DNA from: Halothiobacillus sp045689735
GTDB taxonomy: Bacteria; Pseudomonadota; Gammaproteobacteria; Halothiobacillales; Halothiobacillaceae
Reading direction: 5' to 3'
Length of the DNA stretch: 64,000 nucleotides
Assembly (NCBI RefSeq): GCF_045689735.1
Contig: NZ_CP142685.1
Location: 558,001 to 622,000, forward strand
The notes beneath the pieces were generated by a model, which ran no database searches, was not told the origin of the DNA, and saw nothing but the letters and a program-made list of their open reading frames with translations. Shown here piece by piece: positions 16,369 to 24,977 of this stretch (positions are counted from its first letter, which is position 1; each line of letters opens with the position of its first letter). The translations under genes and the position numbers were made by a program.

Positions 16369-19148
16369 TACGCCACCAACTCCCAATTCATTTCATCCAT
16401 CAGTCCATCCAGTTCCTTGCCAAAAACCTGCCAAGCGCGCTGTAACCCGCCCTTGTCGGCCAGTTCGGCGTAGTCGAAATCCTCGCGGCTGATGCTGCAA
16501 GAGCTGGCGATGTGGTCTTTCATCAGGCGCAGCCATTCGGTTTGTTCGGGGGTGAAGGCGGTGGCGCGCTGGGCGTTGTGGCGGAAGATCCAGGCCTGGA
16601 AGCGTTTGTCCACCTCGTCGGCGAAGGGTTGCAGTTCGGTATCCAGCCCCAGGGCAAAACGCAGCAGGCTAACGAGGTCGGTGAGCTGGCGCTTGCGGTC
16701 GGCACCTTTGACGGCGTTCGTCCGCACGCGGGCATAGGCGCTCCAGAGCCGTTCGGTGGTGAGCATCAGGGGCGGGCGGCTGAGCTGTTCGTGCAGGTCT
16801 TCGAGCATGGCGAAGGTGAGGGCGCGGCGCTGGTAGGGCTGCTGGTAGAAAAAGCCGAGGGCGGCGATTTCGTCCTTGTGTTGCGCAAGATAGTCGGCAA
16901 AGGTCTGGATCACGGCTTGTGCCTGCGTTTCGGCCTGTTCGCTGAACCCTGCGAAGGTGACTTGATCGAGGTTGATGTGGTCGATGATCTGCTCGCGTTC
17001 GCGGCGGGCGTTTTCGATTACATCGCGCAGTTCCGGCTTGTCGAAAGGGGCGCAGGCGGCGGCGACGCGGGCGGCACGGGCGGCTTCGAGCTCTTCGGGC
17101 AGCAAGGTGTCCTCAGAGCGGGTGATGCCCTTGGCGCGGGCGGTGGCCAGCGCGGTTTGCACGATGGCATCGGGGTCGAGCGCGGCGATCAGGCTTTTGC
17201 CGAGTTCCCCCACGGGGATGCCGCCGGAGATTTTTTCGATGCGCGCCTGCGCTTTGTCGTCCAGTTGCTTGGCCAGGCGTACCAGGCGATTGGCCAGCGA
17301 GAGCACAGTGTCATCGTCGCGGCTGCCCATGGCCACGCCTTGCAGCAGGTCTTTCAGTGCCACGCCGGGTTTCTTTTCCAGCGGACGGCTTTCGGTTTTG
17401 AGGCTTTTTTCCACCCCCACGGCGTCGATGAGTACGAAGCGGGTTTTGGCACCGTCCGCGCTGTTGCTGACCCGCTTGAGGCTGTCGCCATCCAGCGAGC
17501 GCACGCCGCGCCCTTTCATCTGTTCGTAGTAGCCACGGCTGCGCACATCGCGCATGAACAGCAGCACTTCCAGCGGTTTGACATCGGTGCCGGTGGCGAT
17601 CATGTCCACAGTGACGGCGATGCGCGGGTTGTAGTCGTTGCGAAAGCTGCTGAGGATGCTGTCTGCGTCTTCCTCTGCTCGGTAGGTGACTTTCTTGCAG
17701 AAGGCGTTGCCTTGGCCATAGACCTCGCGCACGATATTGATGATGTCGTCGGCGTGGCTATCGGTCTTGGCGAAGATCAGGGTTTTGGGCGTTTCTTTGC
17801 GCGCCGGGAAGATTTGCGTTTCCACGGCGGTTTTCATGGCCTGGATGACCTGGCGGATTTGGCTCACGTTGACCACCGATTTATCCAGCTCCTTACCCGT
17901 GTAGGCGGTGTCTTCCTCGGTTTCGCCCCAGCGCTTTTTGCGGGTGGCGCGGTCACGGTGGTCCACCCATTCTTTGGCCTTCAGTTCCGCGCCCTTGCTC
18001 GTGATTTCGGTTTCGATTTCATACACGTCGTAGCCCACATTCACACCATCGGCGACGGACTGCTCGTAGGTGTATTCGGCCACGATGTTTTCGTTGAAGA
18101 AGCCGAAGGTGCGTTTGTCGGGCGTGGCGGTGAGGCCGATAAGAAAAGCGTCGAAGTAATCGAGCACCTGCTTCCACAGGTTGTAGATGCTGCGGTGGCA
18201 TTCGTCGATGACGATGAAATCGAAGGTTTCCACCAGTACGGCGGGGTTGTAGCGGACGAACTTTTCTTGCTTGGGCGTTTGCTGAACTTCGTTGAGCGAA
18301 ATGTCTTCGGCGGATTCGTCAATCGGCTTGCCAGAGAGGATGGCGTACATGCGCTGGATGGTGCTGATGCACACCTGCGCATGCGGGTCGATATTGGGCG
18401 AGGCCAGCCGCTGCACGTTGTACAGCTCGGTGAACTTGCGGCCATCGTCCGGCGGCGTGTAGGCCATGAATTCCTGATGCGCCTGTTTGCCAAGGTTGCG
18501 GGTATCGACCAGAAACAAAATGCGTTTGGCGCTGCCGAACTTGAGCAGGCGATAGACCGCCGTGATGGCGGTGAAGGTTTTGCCCGCGCCGGTGGCCATG
18601 TGCACCAGCGCACGGGGTTTGTTCAGTGCCAGTGACTTTTCCAGCCCGGTGACGGCGCTAATCTGGCAATCACGCAGGTTGCGCTCGGGCAAGGCCGGCA
18701 TGTGCTCGGCCAGACGGCGGCGTAGCGTTTCTGGTTGGGCAGACCAAGCGGCCAGCGTTTCGGGCTTGAAAAAATGAAAGATTTCGCGCGAACGGGGTGC
18801 CGGGTCGGCGTTGTCGGTAAAGCGGATGATCTGGCCGGTGGCCTCGAACAGGAAGCGCAACGGGGTGCTGTCCTTGCGCCATTTGAGATTGGCAGCGGCG
18901 TAGCGCTCGGTTTGGTTCTCGGTGACGGTGAGGTTTTCTCCGGCGCTGTCTTTCTTGGCTTCGATCACGCCAACGGCTTCTCGATTCACGAACAGCACAT
19001 AATCCGCCGGGCCGGTGTCGGTGGGATATTCGCGCACCGCCACGCCCACTGCTGCGCCCAAGTTGAGCTGCCGCATGTCCTGAATCGACCAGCCCGCTTG
19101 TTCCAGCTTCTGGTCGATTTGCTGGCGGGCTTTGGTTTCTGGGGTCAT
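16368..19148 (-). CDS. hsdR: Type I restriction-modification, endonuclease/translocase subunit HsdR
   Basis: ATP-driven DNA translocase and nuclease of 926 aa. The N-terminal PD-(D/E)xK nuclease shows GPADYV...VIEAKK (about 40-65). The helicase core has Walker A ATGAGKT, box II DECH, TATPDKRT, and a C-terminal helicase segment with ATGTDVKP and QMKGRGVR. The C-terminus resembles the EcoEI/type IB family. I start at the ATG at 19148 with GGAGC 9 nt upstream; the open frame upstream of it overlaps aroE and is not HsdR-like. It begins 25 bp after aroE, so rpiA-aroE-hsdR-hsdS-fic may be read as one unit. Confidence 0.95.
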   Translation of the reverse strand: MTPETKARQQIDQKLEQAGWSIQDMRQLNLGAAVGVAVREYPTDTGPADYVLFVNREAVGVIEAKKDSAGENLTVTENQTERYAAANLKWRKDSTPLRFLFEATGQIIRFTDNADPAPRSREIFHFFKPETLAAWSAQPETLRRRLAEHMPALPERNLRDCQISAVTGLEKSLALNKPRALVHMATGAGKTFTAITAVYRLLKFGSAKRILFLVDTRNLGKQAHQEFMAYTPPDDGRKFTELYNVQRLASPNIDPHAQVCISTIQRMYAILSGKPIDESAEDISLNEVQQTPKQEKFVRYNPAVLVETFDFIVIDECHRSIYNLWKQVLDYFDAFLIGLTATPDKRTFGFFNENIVAEYTYEQSVADGVNVGYDVYEIETEITSKGAELKAKEWVDHRDRATRKKRWGETEEDTAYTGKELDKSVVNVSQIRQVIQAMKTAVETQIFPARKETPKTLIFAKTDSHADDIINIVREVYGQGNAFCKKVTYRAEEDADSILSSFRNDYNPRIAVTVDMIATGTDVKPLEVLLFMRDVRSRGYYEQMKGRGVRSLDGDSLKRVSNSADGAKTRFVLIDAVGVEKSLKTESRPLEKKPGVALKDLLQGVAMGSRDDDTVLSLANRLVRLAKQLDDKAQARIEKISGGIPVGELGKSLIAALDPDAIVQTALATARAKGITRSEDTLLPEELEAARAARVAAACAPFDKPELRDVIENARREREQIIDHINLDQVTFAGFSEQAETQAQAVIQTFADYLAQHKDEIAALGFFYQQPYQRRALTFAMLEDLHEQLSRPPLMLTTERLWSAYARVRTNAVKGADRKRQLTDLVSLLRFALGLDTELQPFADEVDKRFQAWIFRHNAQRATAFTPEQTEWLRLMKDHIASSCSISREDFDYAELADKGGLQRAWQVFGKELDGLMDEMNWELVA

Positions 19149-19173
19149 GTGGGTTCGGGCTCCCTGTGCGAAG

Positions 19174-20016
19174 TTAGCGCGATTGTAGGGTCTCGCGCAG
19201 GCTGCGCAGTACGGGTTCGGTCTCGGGGCGGATGCTATGCCATCGCCAGAAACTCTCGGCGGCTTGTTCGACCAGCATGCCCAATCCATCGGCGGTTTGA
19301 GCGCCGAAAGATTCTGCCCAGCGCAGGAAGACAGTGGGCGTTGCGCCATAGGCCATGTCGTAGGCGAGGGTGGCCGGGGTGAGAATCGCGCGGGGCAAGG
19401 GCAGTTGTTCACCGGCCAGGCTGGCGGCGGTGGCGTTGATGATCAGGTCGAACGGCGCGGGCGGGATGTCGGCGAAGCCGCCGGCGCGAAGTTGGCCTGG
19501 CTGGGCGAGTGCCAGAAAATCCTGCGCGAGCGCCTGGGCTTTGTCCGGGCTGCGGTTGGCGATGAACAGTTCCGCCGGATGTGCGGCGAGTAGGGGTTCG
19601 AGCACGCCCCGGGTTGCGCCACCGGCACCCAGCAGCAGGATGCGCCGACCATTCAATGGCACGCCGAGGCGGTGCAGATCGGCCAGCAGTCCGGCGCCGT
19701 CGGTATTGTCGCCTTCAACGAGGCCCCCGGGATTGGCAGGAAAAATCAGCGTGTTGACCGCCCCGGCGCGCTCGGCTCTCGGCGTGCGAACCCCACAGAG
19801 GGCATAGGCTTGCGCTTTGAAGGGCACGGTGACATTGAGCCCCCGTCCACCGGCGGCACGAAAGCCCGCCACCGTGGCCTCGAAGCCGTCGAGTGGCGCG
19901 AGGAGGGCGTCGTACTGCAGGGCGATGTCGGTTTGTTCGGCAAAGGCGCGGTGGATGGCCGGGGATCGGCTGTGTCCGATGGGGTTGCCGATCACGCCGT
20001 ATAGGGGGGCGCCCAT
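19174..20016 (-). CDS. aroE: Shikimate dehydrogenase
   Basis: NADPH-dependent reduction of 3-dehydroshikimate to shikimate in the chorismate pathway. The 280 aa show the substrate site (GHSRSPAIH near residue 14), catalytic lysine in NVTVPFK, catalytic aspartate in GDNTDG, and the nucleotide loop LLGAGGATRG followed by NRS. Its ATG overlaps the rpiA stop as TGATG, so translation is coupled. Other aromatic genes (pheA, tyrA, aroA) lie near 58-63 kb. Confidence 0.95.
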   Translation of the reverse strand: MGAPLYGVIGNPIGHSRSPAIHRAFAEQTDIALQYDALLAPLDGFEATVAGFRAAGGRGLNVTVPFKAQAYALCGVRTPRAERAGAVNTLIFPANPGGLVEGDNTDGAGLLADLHRLGVPLNGRRILLLGAGGATRGVLEPLLAAHPAELFIANRSPDKAQALAQDFLALAQPGQLRAGGFADIPPAPFDLIINATAASLAGEQLPLPRAILTPATLAYDMAYGATPTVFLRWAESFGAQTADGLGMLVEQAAESFWRWHSIRPETEPVLRSLRETLQSR

Positions 20017-20678
20017 CAGATTTTGACGGTGCGCACGCCGTTGGCCGTCGCCAGAATCAGCACATCAGCGGGGCGCAGCGCGAACAGGCCGACGGTGACG
20101 ATGCCGGGGATGTGGTTCAGCTCCGCTTCGAGTTTGGCCGGTTCCATGATGTCGAGATTGTGGATGTCGAGAATCTGGTTGCCGTTATCCGTTACGAAGC
20201 CATCGCGATACACCGGCTGGCCGCCGCGTTTGACGAGTTCGCGCGCGATCATGCTGCGTGCCATGGGGATGACTTCGATCGGCAGCGGGAATTTACCGAG
20301 GCGCGGCACCATCTTGCTTTCATCGGCCACGCAGACGAAGGTTTTGGCCATGTGCGCGATGATTTTTTCGCGGGTTAGGGCACCGCCACCGCCTTTGATC
20401 AATTGCAGGTGGGCGTTGGTTTCATCGGCGCCGTCGATATAGACCGGAATATCGCCCACGCCATTCAAATCAAATACTTCGATGCCATGCGCCCGCAGCC
20501 GTTGGGTGCTGGCCTCGGAGCTGGATACGGCGCCTTCGATTTTGTGTTTGATTTTCGCCAAGCCGTCGATGAAAAAGTTGACGGTCGAGCCGGTGCCCAC
20601 CCCGACGATGCTGCCGGCTTCGACATAGTCGAGGGCGGCGAGGGCGGCTTGTTGTTTGAGCGTATCTTGCGGCGTCAT
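20016..20678 (-). CDS. rpiA: Ribose-5-phosphate isomerase A
   Basis: Interconverts ribose 5-phosphate and ribulose 5-phosphate, in the pentose phosphate pathway and in regeneration of Calvin-cycle acceptor. Signature stretches are present: GVGTGST near residue 27, the SSEAST substrate loop, DGADE, KGGGGALTREK with the catalytic glutamate, and GKFPLPVEVIP-like GKFPLPIEVIP. The start at 20678 places AAGG 8 nt upstream; the ATG at 20687 sits directly on that site. From 20678 the length is 220 aa, almost the same as E. coli RpiA. First gene of the rpiA-aroE unit, divergent from ilvA. Confidence 0.96.
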   Translation of the reverse strand: MTPQDTLKQQAALAALDYVEAGSIVGVGTGSTVNFFIDGLAKIKHKIEGAVSSSEASTQRLRAHGIEVFDLNGVGDIPVYIDGADETNAHLQLIKGGGGALTREKIIAHMAKTFVCVADESKMVPRLGKFPLPIEVIPMARSMIARELVKRGGQPVYRDGFVTDNGNQILDIHNLDIMEPAKLEAELNHIPGIVTVGLFALRPADVLILATANGVRTVKI

Positions 20679-20851
20679 GGGCAACATCCTTCATAGGCAC
20701 CTTGGGTGGTGCCGGGTTGGGTCAAGGCGCCCCTGGAGAGCGCCGGGATGGATTAAGCGGCAGGCTGCCGCTAAAGCCCCTCATTCTGGCATGATAGCCC
20801 CAAGGTTGCATCCGCCTGGGCGATTTGAGCCACTTGATTGAGGAACGGATT

Positions 20852-22375
20852 TTGTCGCAGTTATTGCAGGATTATCTCCGCCGAATTCTGACCGCGCGGG
20901 TCTACGATGTGGCCATCGAGTCGCCGCTGACCGAGGCACCATTGCTTTCCGCGCGGCTCGGCAACCGGGTGCTGCTCAAGCGGGAAGACACGCAGCCGGT
21001 GTTCTCCTTCAAGCTGCGGGGTGCTTACAACATGATGCACCGCCTCAAGCAGTCGAACGCGCTGGGCGCTGGGGTGATTACCGCATCGGCGGGGAATCAT
21101 GCGCAGGGTGTGGCGCTGGCGGCGGCGCGCCTCGGTGTGCCCGCAGTGATCGTGATGCCGCAGACGACGCCGGCCATCAAGGTGGATGCGGTGCGTCGCC
21201 GGGGGGCGGAAGCCGTGCTGCACGGCGATACTTTCGACGAAGCCTTCGCCCACATGCAGGCGCTGGCGGTTGAGCGGTCGCTGGTGTTCATTCCTCCTTA
21301 TGATCATCCGGATGTGATTGCCGGGCAGGGGACGATTGGCGCCGAAATCCTGCGGGCGCACCCGGATCCGATTCACGCGATTTTCGTGCCGGTCGGTGGT
21401 GGCGGGCTGATTGCTGGGGTGGCGGCGTATGTGAAGCTCTTGCGGCCCGAGATTCGCATCATTGGGGTGGAACCGGACGATGCGGCGTGTCTCGCGGCGG
21501 CGCTGGCGGCGGATGCGCGGGTCGTGCTCGATCAGGTGGGGCTGTTTGCCGATGGCGTCGCGGTGCGGCAGGTGGGCGAACACCCGTTCGCGGTGGTGCG
21601 GCTGGCGGTGGATGAGGTCATCACCGTGGATACCGATGAAATGAGCGCGGCCATCAAGGACACCTTCGATGATACCCGCAGCATCAACGAGCCTGCCGGG
21701 GCGCTGGCGCTGGCGGGTTTGAAGAAATATGTCCGGCAAACGGGGGCGGCGGGCGAAACGCTGGTGGCGATTGCTTCTGGCGCCAATATGAATTTCGACC
21801 GGCTGCGCTTCGTGGCCGAGCGGGCGGATTTGGGCGAGGCGCGCGAGGCGCTGTTCGCAGTCACCATTCCGGAGCGACCCGGCAGTTTTCTGGCGTTTTG
21901 CGAACTGCTGGGCCGGCGGTCGATTACCGAGTTCAACTATCGCTTTGCCGACCATCAGGATGCGCATATTTTCGTGGGCGTGCGGCTCGATCGGCCGACG
22001 GACCGACCGGCGGTGCTCGCGCAGTTGCGAGCCGCCCAGTATCCGGTGGCGGATTTGACCGAAAACGAAATGGCGAAGCTGCATGTGCGGCACATGGTGG
22101 GCGGGCATGCGCCGGGTTTGGCGCATGAGCAGTTGTATCGTTTCGAGTTTCCGGAGCGGCCCGGCGCCTTGCTGAAATTTTTGACCCATCTCGGCGCGCG
22201 CTGGAACATCAGCCTGTTCCATTACCGCAATCATGGTGCCGACTATGGCCGGGTGCTGGTGGGCGTGCAGGTTCCGGCGGACGAGATTCCTGCGTTCGAT
22301 GCCTATTTGCACCAGCTGGGCTACCCCTTCTGGCCGGAAAGCAGCAATCCGGTGGTGCCGCTGTTTTTGTCCTGA
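20852..22375 (+). CDS. ilvA: Biosynthetic threonine ammonia-lyase
   Basis: PLP enzyme that deaminates threonine to 2-oxobutanoate, the first committed step to isoleucine. The PLP lysine lies in SFKLRGAY and the serine loop is SAGNHAQG. A glycine-rich phosphate loop reads VGGGGLI. Two C-terminal ACT-like regulatory domains start at IPERPGSF and FPERPGAL, as in the isoleucine-inhibited long form. No ATG is available; I chose TTG at 20852 because GAGGAA lies 6 nt upstream (507 aa). TTG at 20825 would give 516 aa. Divergent from rpiA. Confidence 0.93.
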   Translation: MSQLLQDYLRRILTARVYDVAIESPLTEAPLLSARLGNRVLLKREDTQPVFSFKLRGAYNMMHRLKQSNALGAGVITASAGNHAQGVALAAARLGVPAVIVMPQTTPAIKVDAVRRRGAEAVLHGDTFDEAFAHMQALAVERSLVFIPPYDHPDVIAGQGTIGAEILRAHPDPIHAIFVPVGGGGLIAGVAAYVKLLRPEIRIIGVEPDDAACLAAALAADARVVLDQVGLFADGVAVRQVGEHPFAVVRLAVDEVITVDTDEMSAAIKDTFDDTRSINEPAGALALAGLKKYVRQTGAAGETLVAIASGANMNFDRLRFVAERADLGEAREALFAVTIPERPGSFLAFCELLGRRSITEFNYRFADHQDAHIFVGVRLDRPTDRPAVLAQLRAAQYPVADLTENEMAKLHVRHMVGGHAPGLAHEQLYRFEFPERPGALLKFLTHLGARWNISLFHYRNHGADYGRVLVGVQVPADEIPAFDAYLHQLGYPFWPESSNPVVPLFLS

Positions 22376-22389
22376 ATCAGCGGCGGCTG

Positions 22390-22648
22390 TTGTTCACAGA
22401 TTCTGTGGATAACTTTGTGCAAAGCCTTGGGGAATTGCGGCGGGGTGATTGTCATTCAGGGACTTGGCTGGGTTGATCAAAAAAGCATCAGCCCGAATGA
22501 ATCGAAAGAATATTGTTTATTAATTTATTGTTTTGTTTGGTTTTTTATAAAAAATTCGGGGTCTCGGTGCGCGGGGGCTTGCCGAGCGATATAGCCTGTG
22601 ATAACACGCCGGCCGGGCCGGCAGCGCGGAAAATACCTGTGTGGATAA
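22390..22648. promoter_or_regulatory. DnaA-box cluster with AT-rich core upstream of perM-hda
   Basis: The 317-bp gap between ilvA and perM holds two exact matches to the DnaA 9-mer (TTATCCACA read on the minus strand) at 22404-22412 and 22640-22648. A third relaxed match, TTGTTCACA on the plus strand (22390-22398), forms an imperfect palindrome with the first exact box. A strongly AT-rich stretch lies between them (about 22500-22557). Downstream is hda, whose product inactivates DnaA. Autoregulation of perM-hda by DnaA or an origin-like function are both possible. Confidence 0.65.
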
Positions 22649-22693
22649 CTTGGTGAATCATCGCGTGTAACCTCGGAGAAAAGGGAAAAAATC

Positions 22694-23779
22694 ATGGCGT
22701 TGTCAATGCGTTGGCTGTGGGTCGCCGGGTTGCTGCTGTTGGGGTATCTGCTCTACCTGCTGGCACCGATTTTGACGCCGTTCTTTGCGGGCATTGTGCT
22801 GGCCTATTTGTTTGATCCCCTGGTGACCCGGCTCACCCATTGGCGGATTGGTCGCACGGTCGGCACGACCCTGGTGTTTTTTGGTTTGAGCCTGCTGCTG
22901 GTGCTCGCTGTGCTGGCGCTGGTGCCAGCGATTGTGGATCAGGCGGTGAAACTCGTCCGCGTGGTGCCTGCCTTGATGGCGCGGCTGCAAACCCAACTTG
23001 TGCCGATGATTAACGAACATCTTGGCATGAATCTCGACCTGAACTTGCTCACGCAGCTCTCCATGCAGCATGCGCAGGAAATTGGCAGTGTCATTGCGAA
23101 AAGCGCCCGGGTCGTGTTCGGCAACGGCACGGGGGTCGTGCTGGCGTTGGCCAATGCCTTGCTGATTCCGGTGATCGGGTTTTATTTCCTGCGGGATTGG
23201 CCGCTGATGCTCGAACGGGTGCGTGGCTTGCTGCCCCGGTCACAGGAAGCGCGGTGGGTGGGGTTGGCGCAGGAATCGAATACGGTGATGGGCGGTTTTT
23301 TGCGGGGCCAGCTGGCGGTGATGCTGGCCAACGGCGTAACTTATTCGATCGGCTTGACCTTCGCCGGTCTGGACACCGGCATTGTGATCGGCATGACCGC
23401 CGGGATGCTGAGTTTCGTGCCCTATCTGGGCAACATCATCGGCATCACCATGGCCTTGATTGCGATGTATATCCAAACCGGCGAATGGACGCCGCTGCTG
23501 TGGGTGCTGCTGGTGTTCGGCATTGGCCAGACCTTGGAAAGTGTGGTGTGGCAGCCGCGTTTCGTTGGCGAGCGGATCGGCCTGCACCCGGTGGCGGTGA
23601 TTTTTGCGGTGATGGCGGGCGGCGCTTTGTTCGGATTCTTTGGCGTGCTGTTGGCCTTGCCGGTTTCCGCGATTCTGGTGGTGCTGGGGCGGCATGCGCT
23701 GGCGCAGTATCGCGCCAGTGACTGGTATCGGGATGCGTCGAACACGCCGCCATTGCATTCACCCCCCCGCGATTCATGA
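22694..23779 (+). CDS. perM: AI-2E family membrane transporter (PerM-like)
   Basis: Inner-membrane protein of 361 aa with about seven to eight hydrophobic helices and a soluble helical insertion around residues 85-150, the layout of the AI-2 exporter (AI-2E/UPF0118) family. Conserved features include PFFAGIVLAYLFDPLV near the N-terminus and GIGQTLESVVWQPRFVG near residue 278. The substrate is not defined by sequence; PerM paralogues next to hda are common in gammaproteobacteria. A purine-rich ribosome site precedes the ATG. Its stop overlaps the hda start as ATGA. Confidence 0.88.
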   Translation: MALSMRWLWVAGLLLLGYLLYLLAPILTPFFAGIVLAYLFDPLVTRLTHWRIGRTVGTTLVFFGLSLLLVLAVLALVPAIVDQAVKLVRVVPALMARLQTQLVPMINEHLGMNLDLNLLTQLSMQHAQEIGSVIAKSARVVFGNGTGVVLALANALLIPVIGFYFLRDWPLMLERVRGLLPRSQEARWVGLAQESNTVMGGFLRGQLAVMLANGVTYSIGLTFAGLDTGIVIGMTAGMLSFVPYLGNIIGITMALIAMYIQTGEWTPLLWVLLVFGIGQTLESVVWQPRFVGERIGLHPVAVIFAVMAGGALFGFFGVLLALPVSAILVVLGRHALAQYRASDWYRDASNTPPLHSPPRDS

Positions 23780-24474
23780 AGCACCGGGCGCGTCAGTTGC
23801 CGCTGGGGCTTGATGCCCAGGCGCCACCCTCGCTCGATGGCTTCATCGGGGCAGAAAATCTGCTGGTGCGGGCGCTGATCGCCCAGCAGATGAGCGGTTC
23901 GGGCGAGGCGCAGGTTTTGGTGCATGGCGCCGGTTCATCCGGCAAAACGCATCTGGCGCGTGCCGCCTGTTTTTATGCGGCGGAGCAGGGACGGCGCGCG
24001 GGCTTTGTGGCGATCGACGGCGTGAATCTGCCGGAGCTTTCCTTGCATTCGCTCGATGTGCTCGTGCTCGACGATATTCACCGGCTGATGCAGCAGCCCG
24101 AGGGCGAACTCTGGCTGTTCGATGTCATCAATCAGGCGCGCGATCGGGGCGTGAGTCTGCTGTTGACCAGTGTCGCGGCACCGATCCACTTGGGCGTTAC
24201 CTTGCCGGATTTGGCTTCACGCCTGGCCTGGGGGGTGGTGGTTCGCGTTGCCGCGCCGACCGAAGCCGAAAAACTGGAGCTGCTGTGCCGCAAGGCGCTG
24301 GAGCGCGGCCTGACCCTGCCGTTTGAGGCGGCGCTGTTCATTCTGAATCACGGAGCCCGCGATGTGGGCAGTCTGATGGCCGCGATCGACCAGCTCGATG
24401 TGGCCTCACTCGCCGCGCAACGGAAGCTGACCGTGCCGTTTGTGCGGTCGGTGTTGTTCCAGCCGGTGGATTAA
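23776..24474 (+). CDS. hda: DnaA regulatory inactivator Hda
   Basis: DnaA-related AAA+ protein that, with the DNA-loaded sliding clamp, stimulates ATP hydrolysis by DnaA and so prevents re-initiation of replication. The 232 aa contain an N-terminal clamp-binding motif QLPLGL (residues 7-12), a P-loop GAGSSGKTH, Walker B VLDDIH, and the sensor region with DLASRLAWG. The DnaA DNA-binding domain is absent, as expected for Hda. It is coupled to perM by ATGA, and DnaA boxes lie upstream of the pair. Confidence 0.94.
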   Translation: MKHRARQLPLGLDAQAPPSLDGFIGAENLLVRALIAQQMSGSGEAQVLVHGAGSSGKTHLARAACFYAAEQGRRAGFVAIDGVNLPELSLHSLDVLVLDDIHRLMQQPEGELWLFDVINQARDRGVSLLLTSVAAPIHLGVTLPDLASRLAWGVVVRVAAPTEAEKLELLCRKALERGLTLPFEAALFILNHGARDVGSLMAAIDQLDVASLAAQRKLTVPFVRSVLFQPVD

Positions 24475-24872
24475 TGTTCGGTCGTGATTTGGGCGTAGCG
24501 GGTAATGGCCGCGCGTAACAGGGCGTTGCAGGCGGCAGCGAACAAGCTTTGCAACTCGGAAAACTCTTCGAACAGTTCCTCTTCCACCGTCCCCGTGTCA
24601 TCCTGGCTGGCCATCAAGGCGCTGGCGGCTTCGTGCATCTGCTGGTGCAAGTTGCGAACGGCGGCGAATTCTGCGGTCTCAGTCGGCGGAATGAGGTTCT
24701 GATCCAGAAACTGACCGAATTTGCACTCGTGATGCCCCTGGATGTGTTTGATGCGACCAAACAGCAGGGCAGCCATGATTTGGCTGTACCAGGCAAAATG
24801 CCAGTAGGTCACCTCTTCGAAGGCGTTGATGAAGTGCTCATAATCAAAATCGGCGGCGGCGTTGCTGCTCAT
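24471..24872 (-). CDS. Stand-alone CZB (zinc-binding) domain protein
   Basis: Single-domain protein of 133 aa resembling the chemoreceptor zinc-binding (CZB) domain, usually fused to chemoreceptors or diguanylate cyclases. The expected ligand pattern is present: H in YWHFAWY, H and C in HHECKFG, and H in NLHQQMH. It has no membrane segment. The ATG at 24872 is preferred over an upstream TTG at 24887. Its last codons overlap the hda stop region by 4 bp, convergent. A link to c-di-GMP or chemotaxis proteins elsewhere in the window is inference only. Confidence 0.75.
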   Translation of the reverse strand: MSSNAAADFDYEHFINAFEEVTYWHFAWYSQIMAALLFGRIKHIQGHHECKFGQFLDQNLIPPTETAEFAAVRNLHQQMHEAASALMASQDDTGTVEEELFEEFSELQSLFAAACNALLRAAITRYAQITTEH

Positions 24873-24977
24873 GCGGTGCTCAATCAAGATGAAAACAACC
24901 GTTGCAGTGTAGCCTGAAAAACGCAGCGCGTCAGTGGGGGATTTGCCGCGTTTTTACCCCGTCCGTGATTGCGCTGC

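Noticed and set aside
11722..19148. RM locus as a tRNA-integrated genomic island
   Set aside because: Integrases use the tRNA 3' end, which here faces argE, not the RM genes. I see no direct repeat of the tRNA end near 19 kb and no integrase.
20688..20851. AGCGGCA/TGCCGCT hairpin (20756-20772) as a riboswitch or attenuator for ilvA
   Set aside because: The stem is only 7 bp, lacks a T-tract, and no leader peptide with isoleucine or threonine codons is visible.
22390..22648. Firm call of the chromosomal origin oriC
   Set aside because: Only three boxes are clear, no dnaA/dnaN/mnmG neighbour is present, and my hand counts of base skew do not place a minimum here. It is kept only as a hypothesis.
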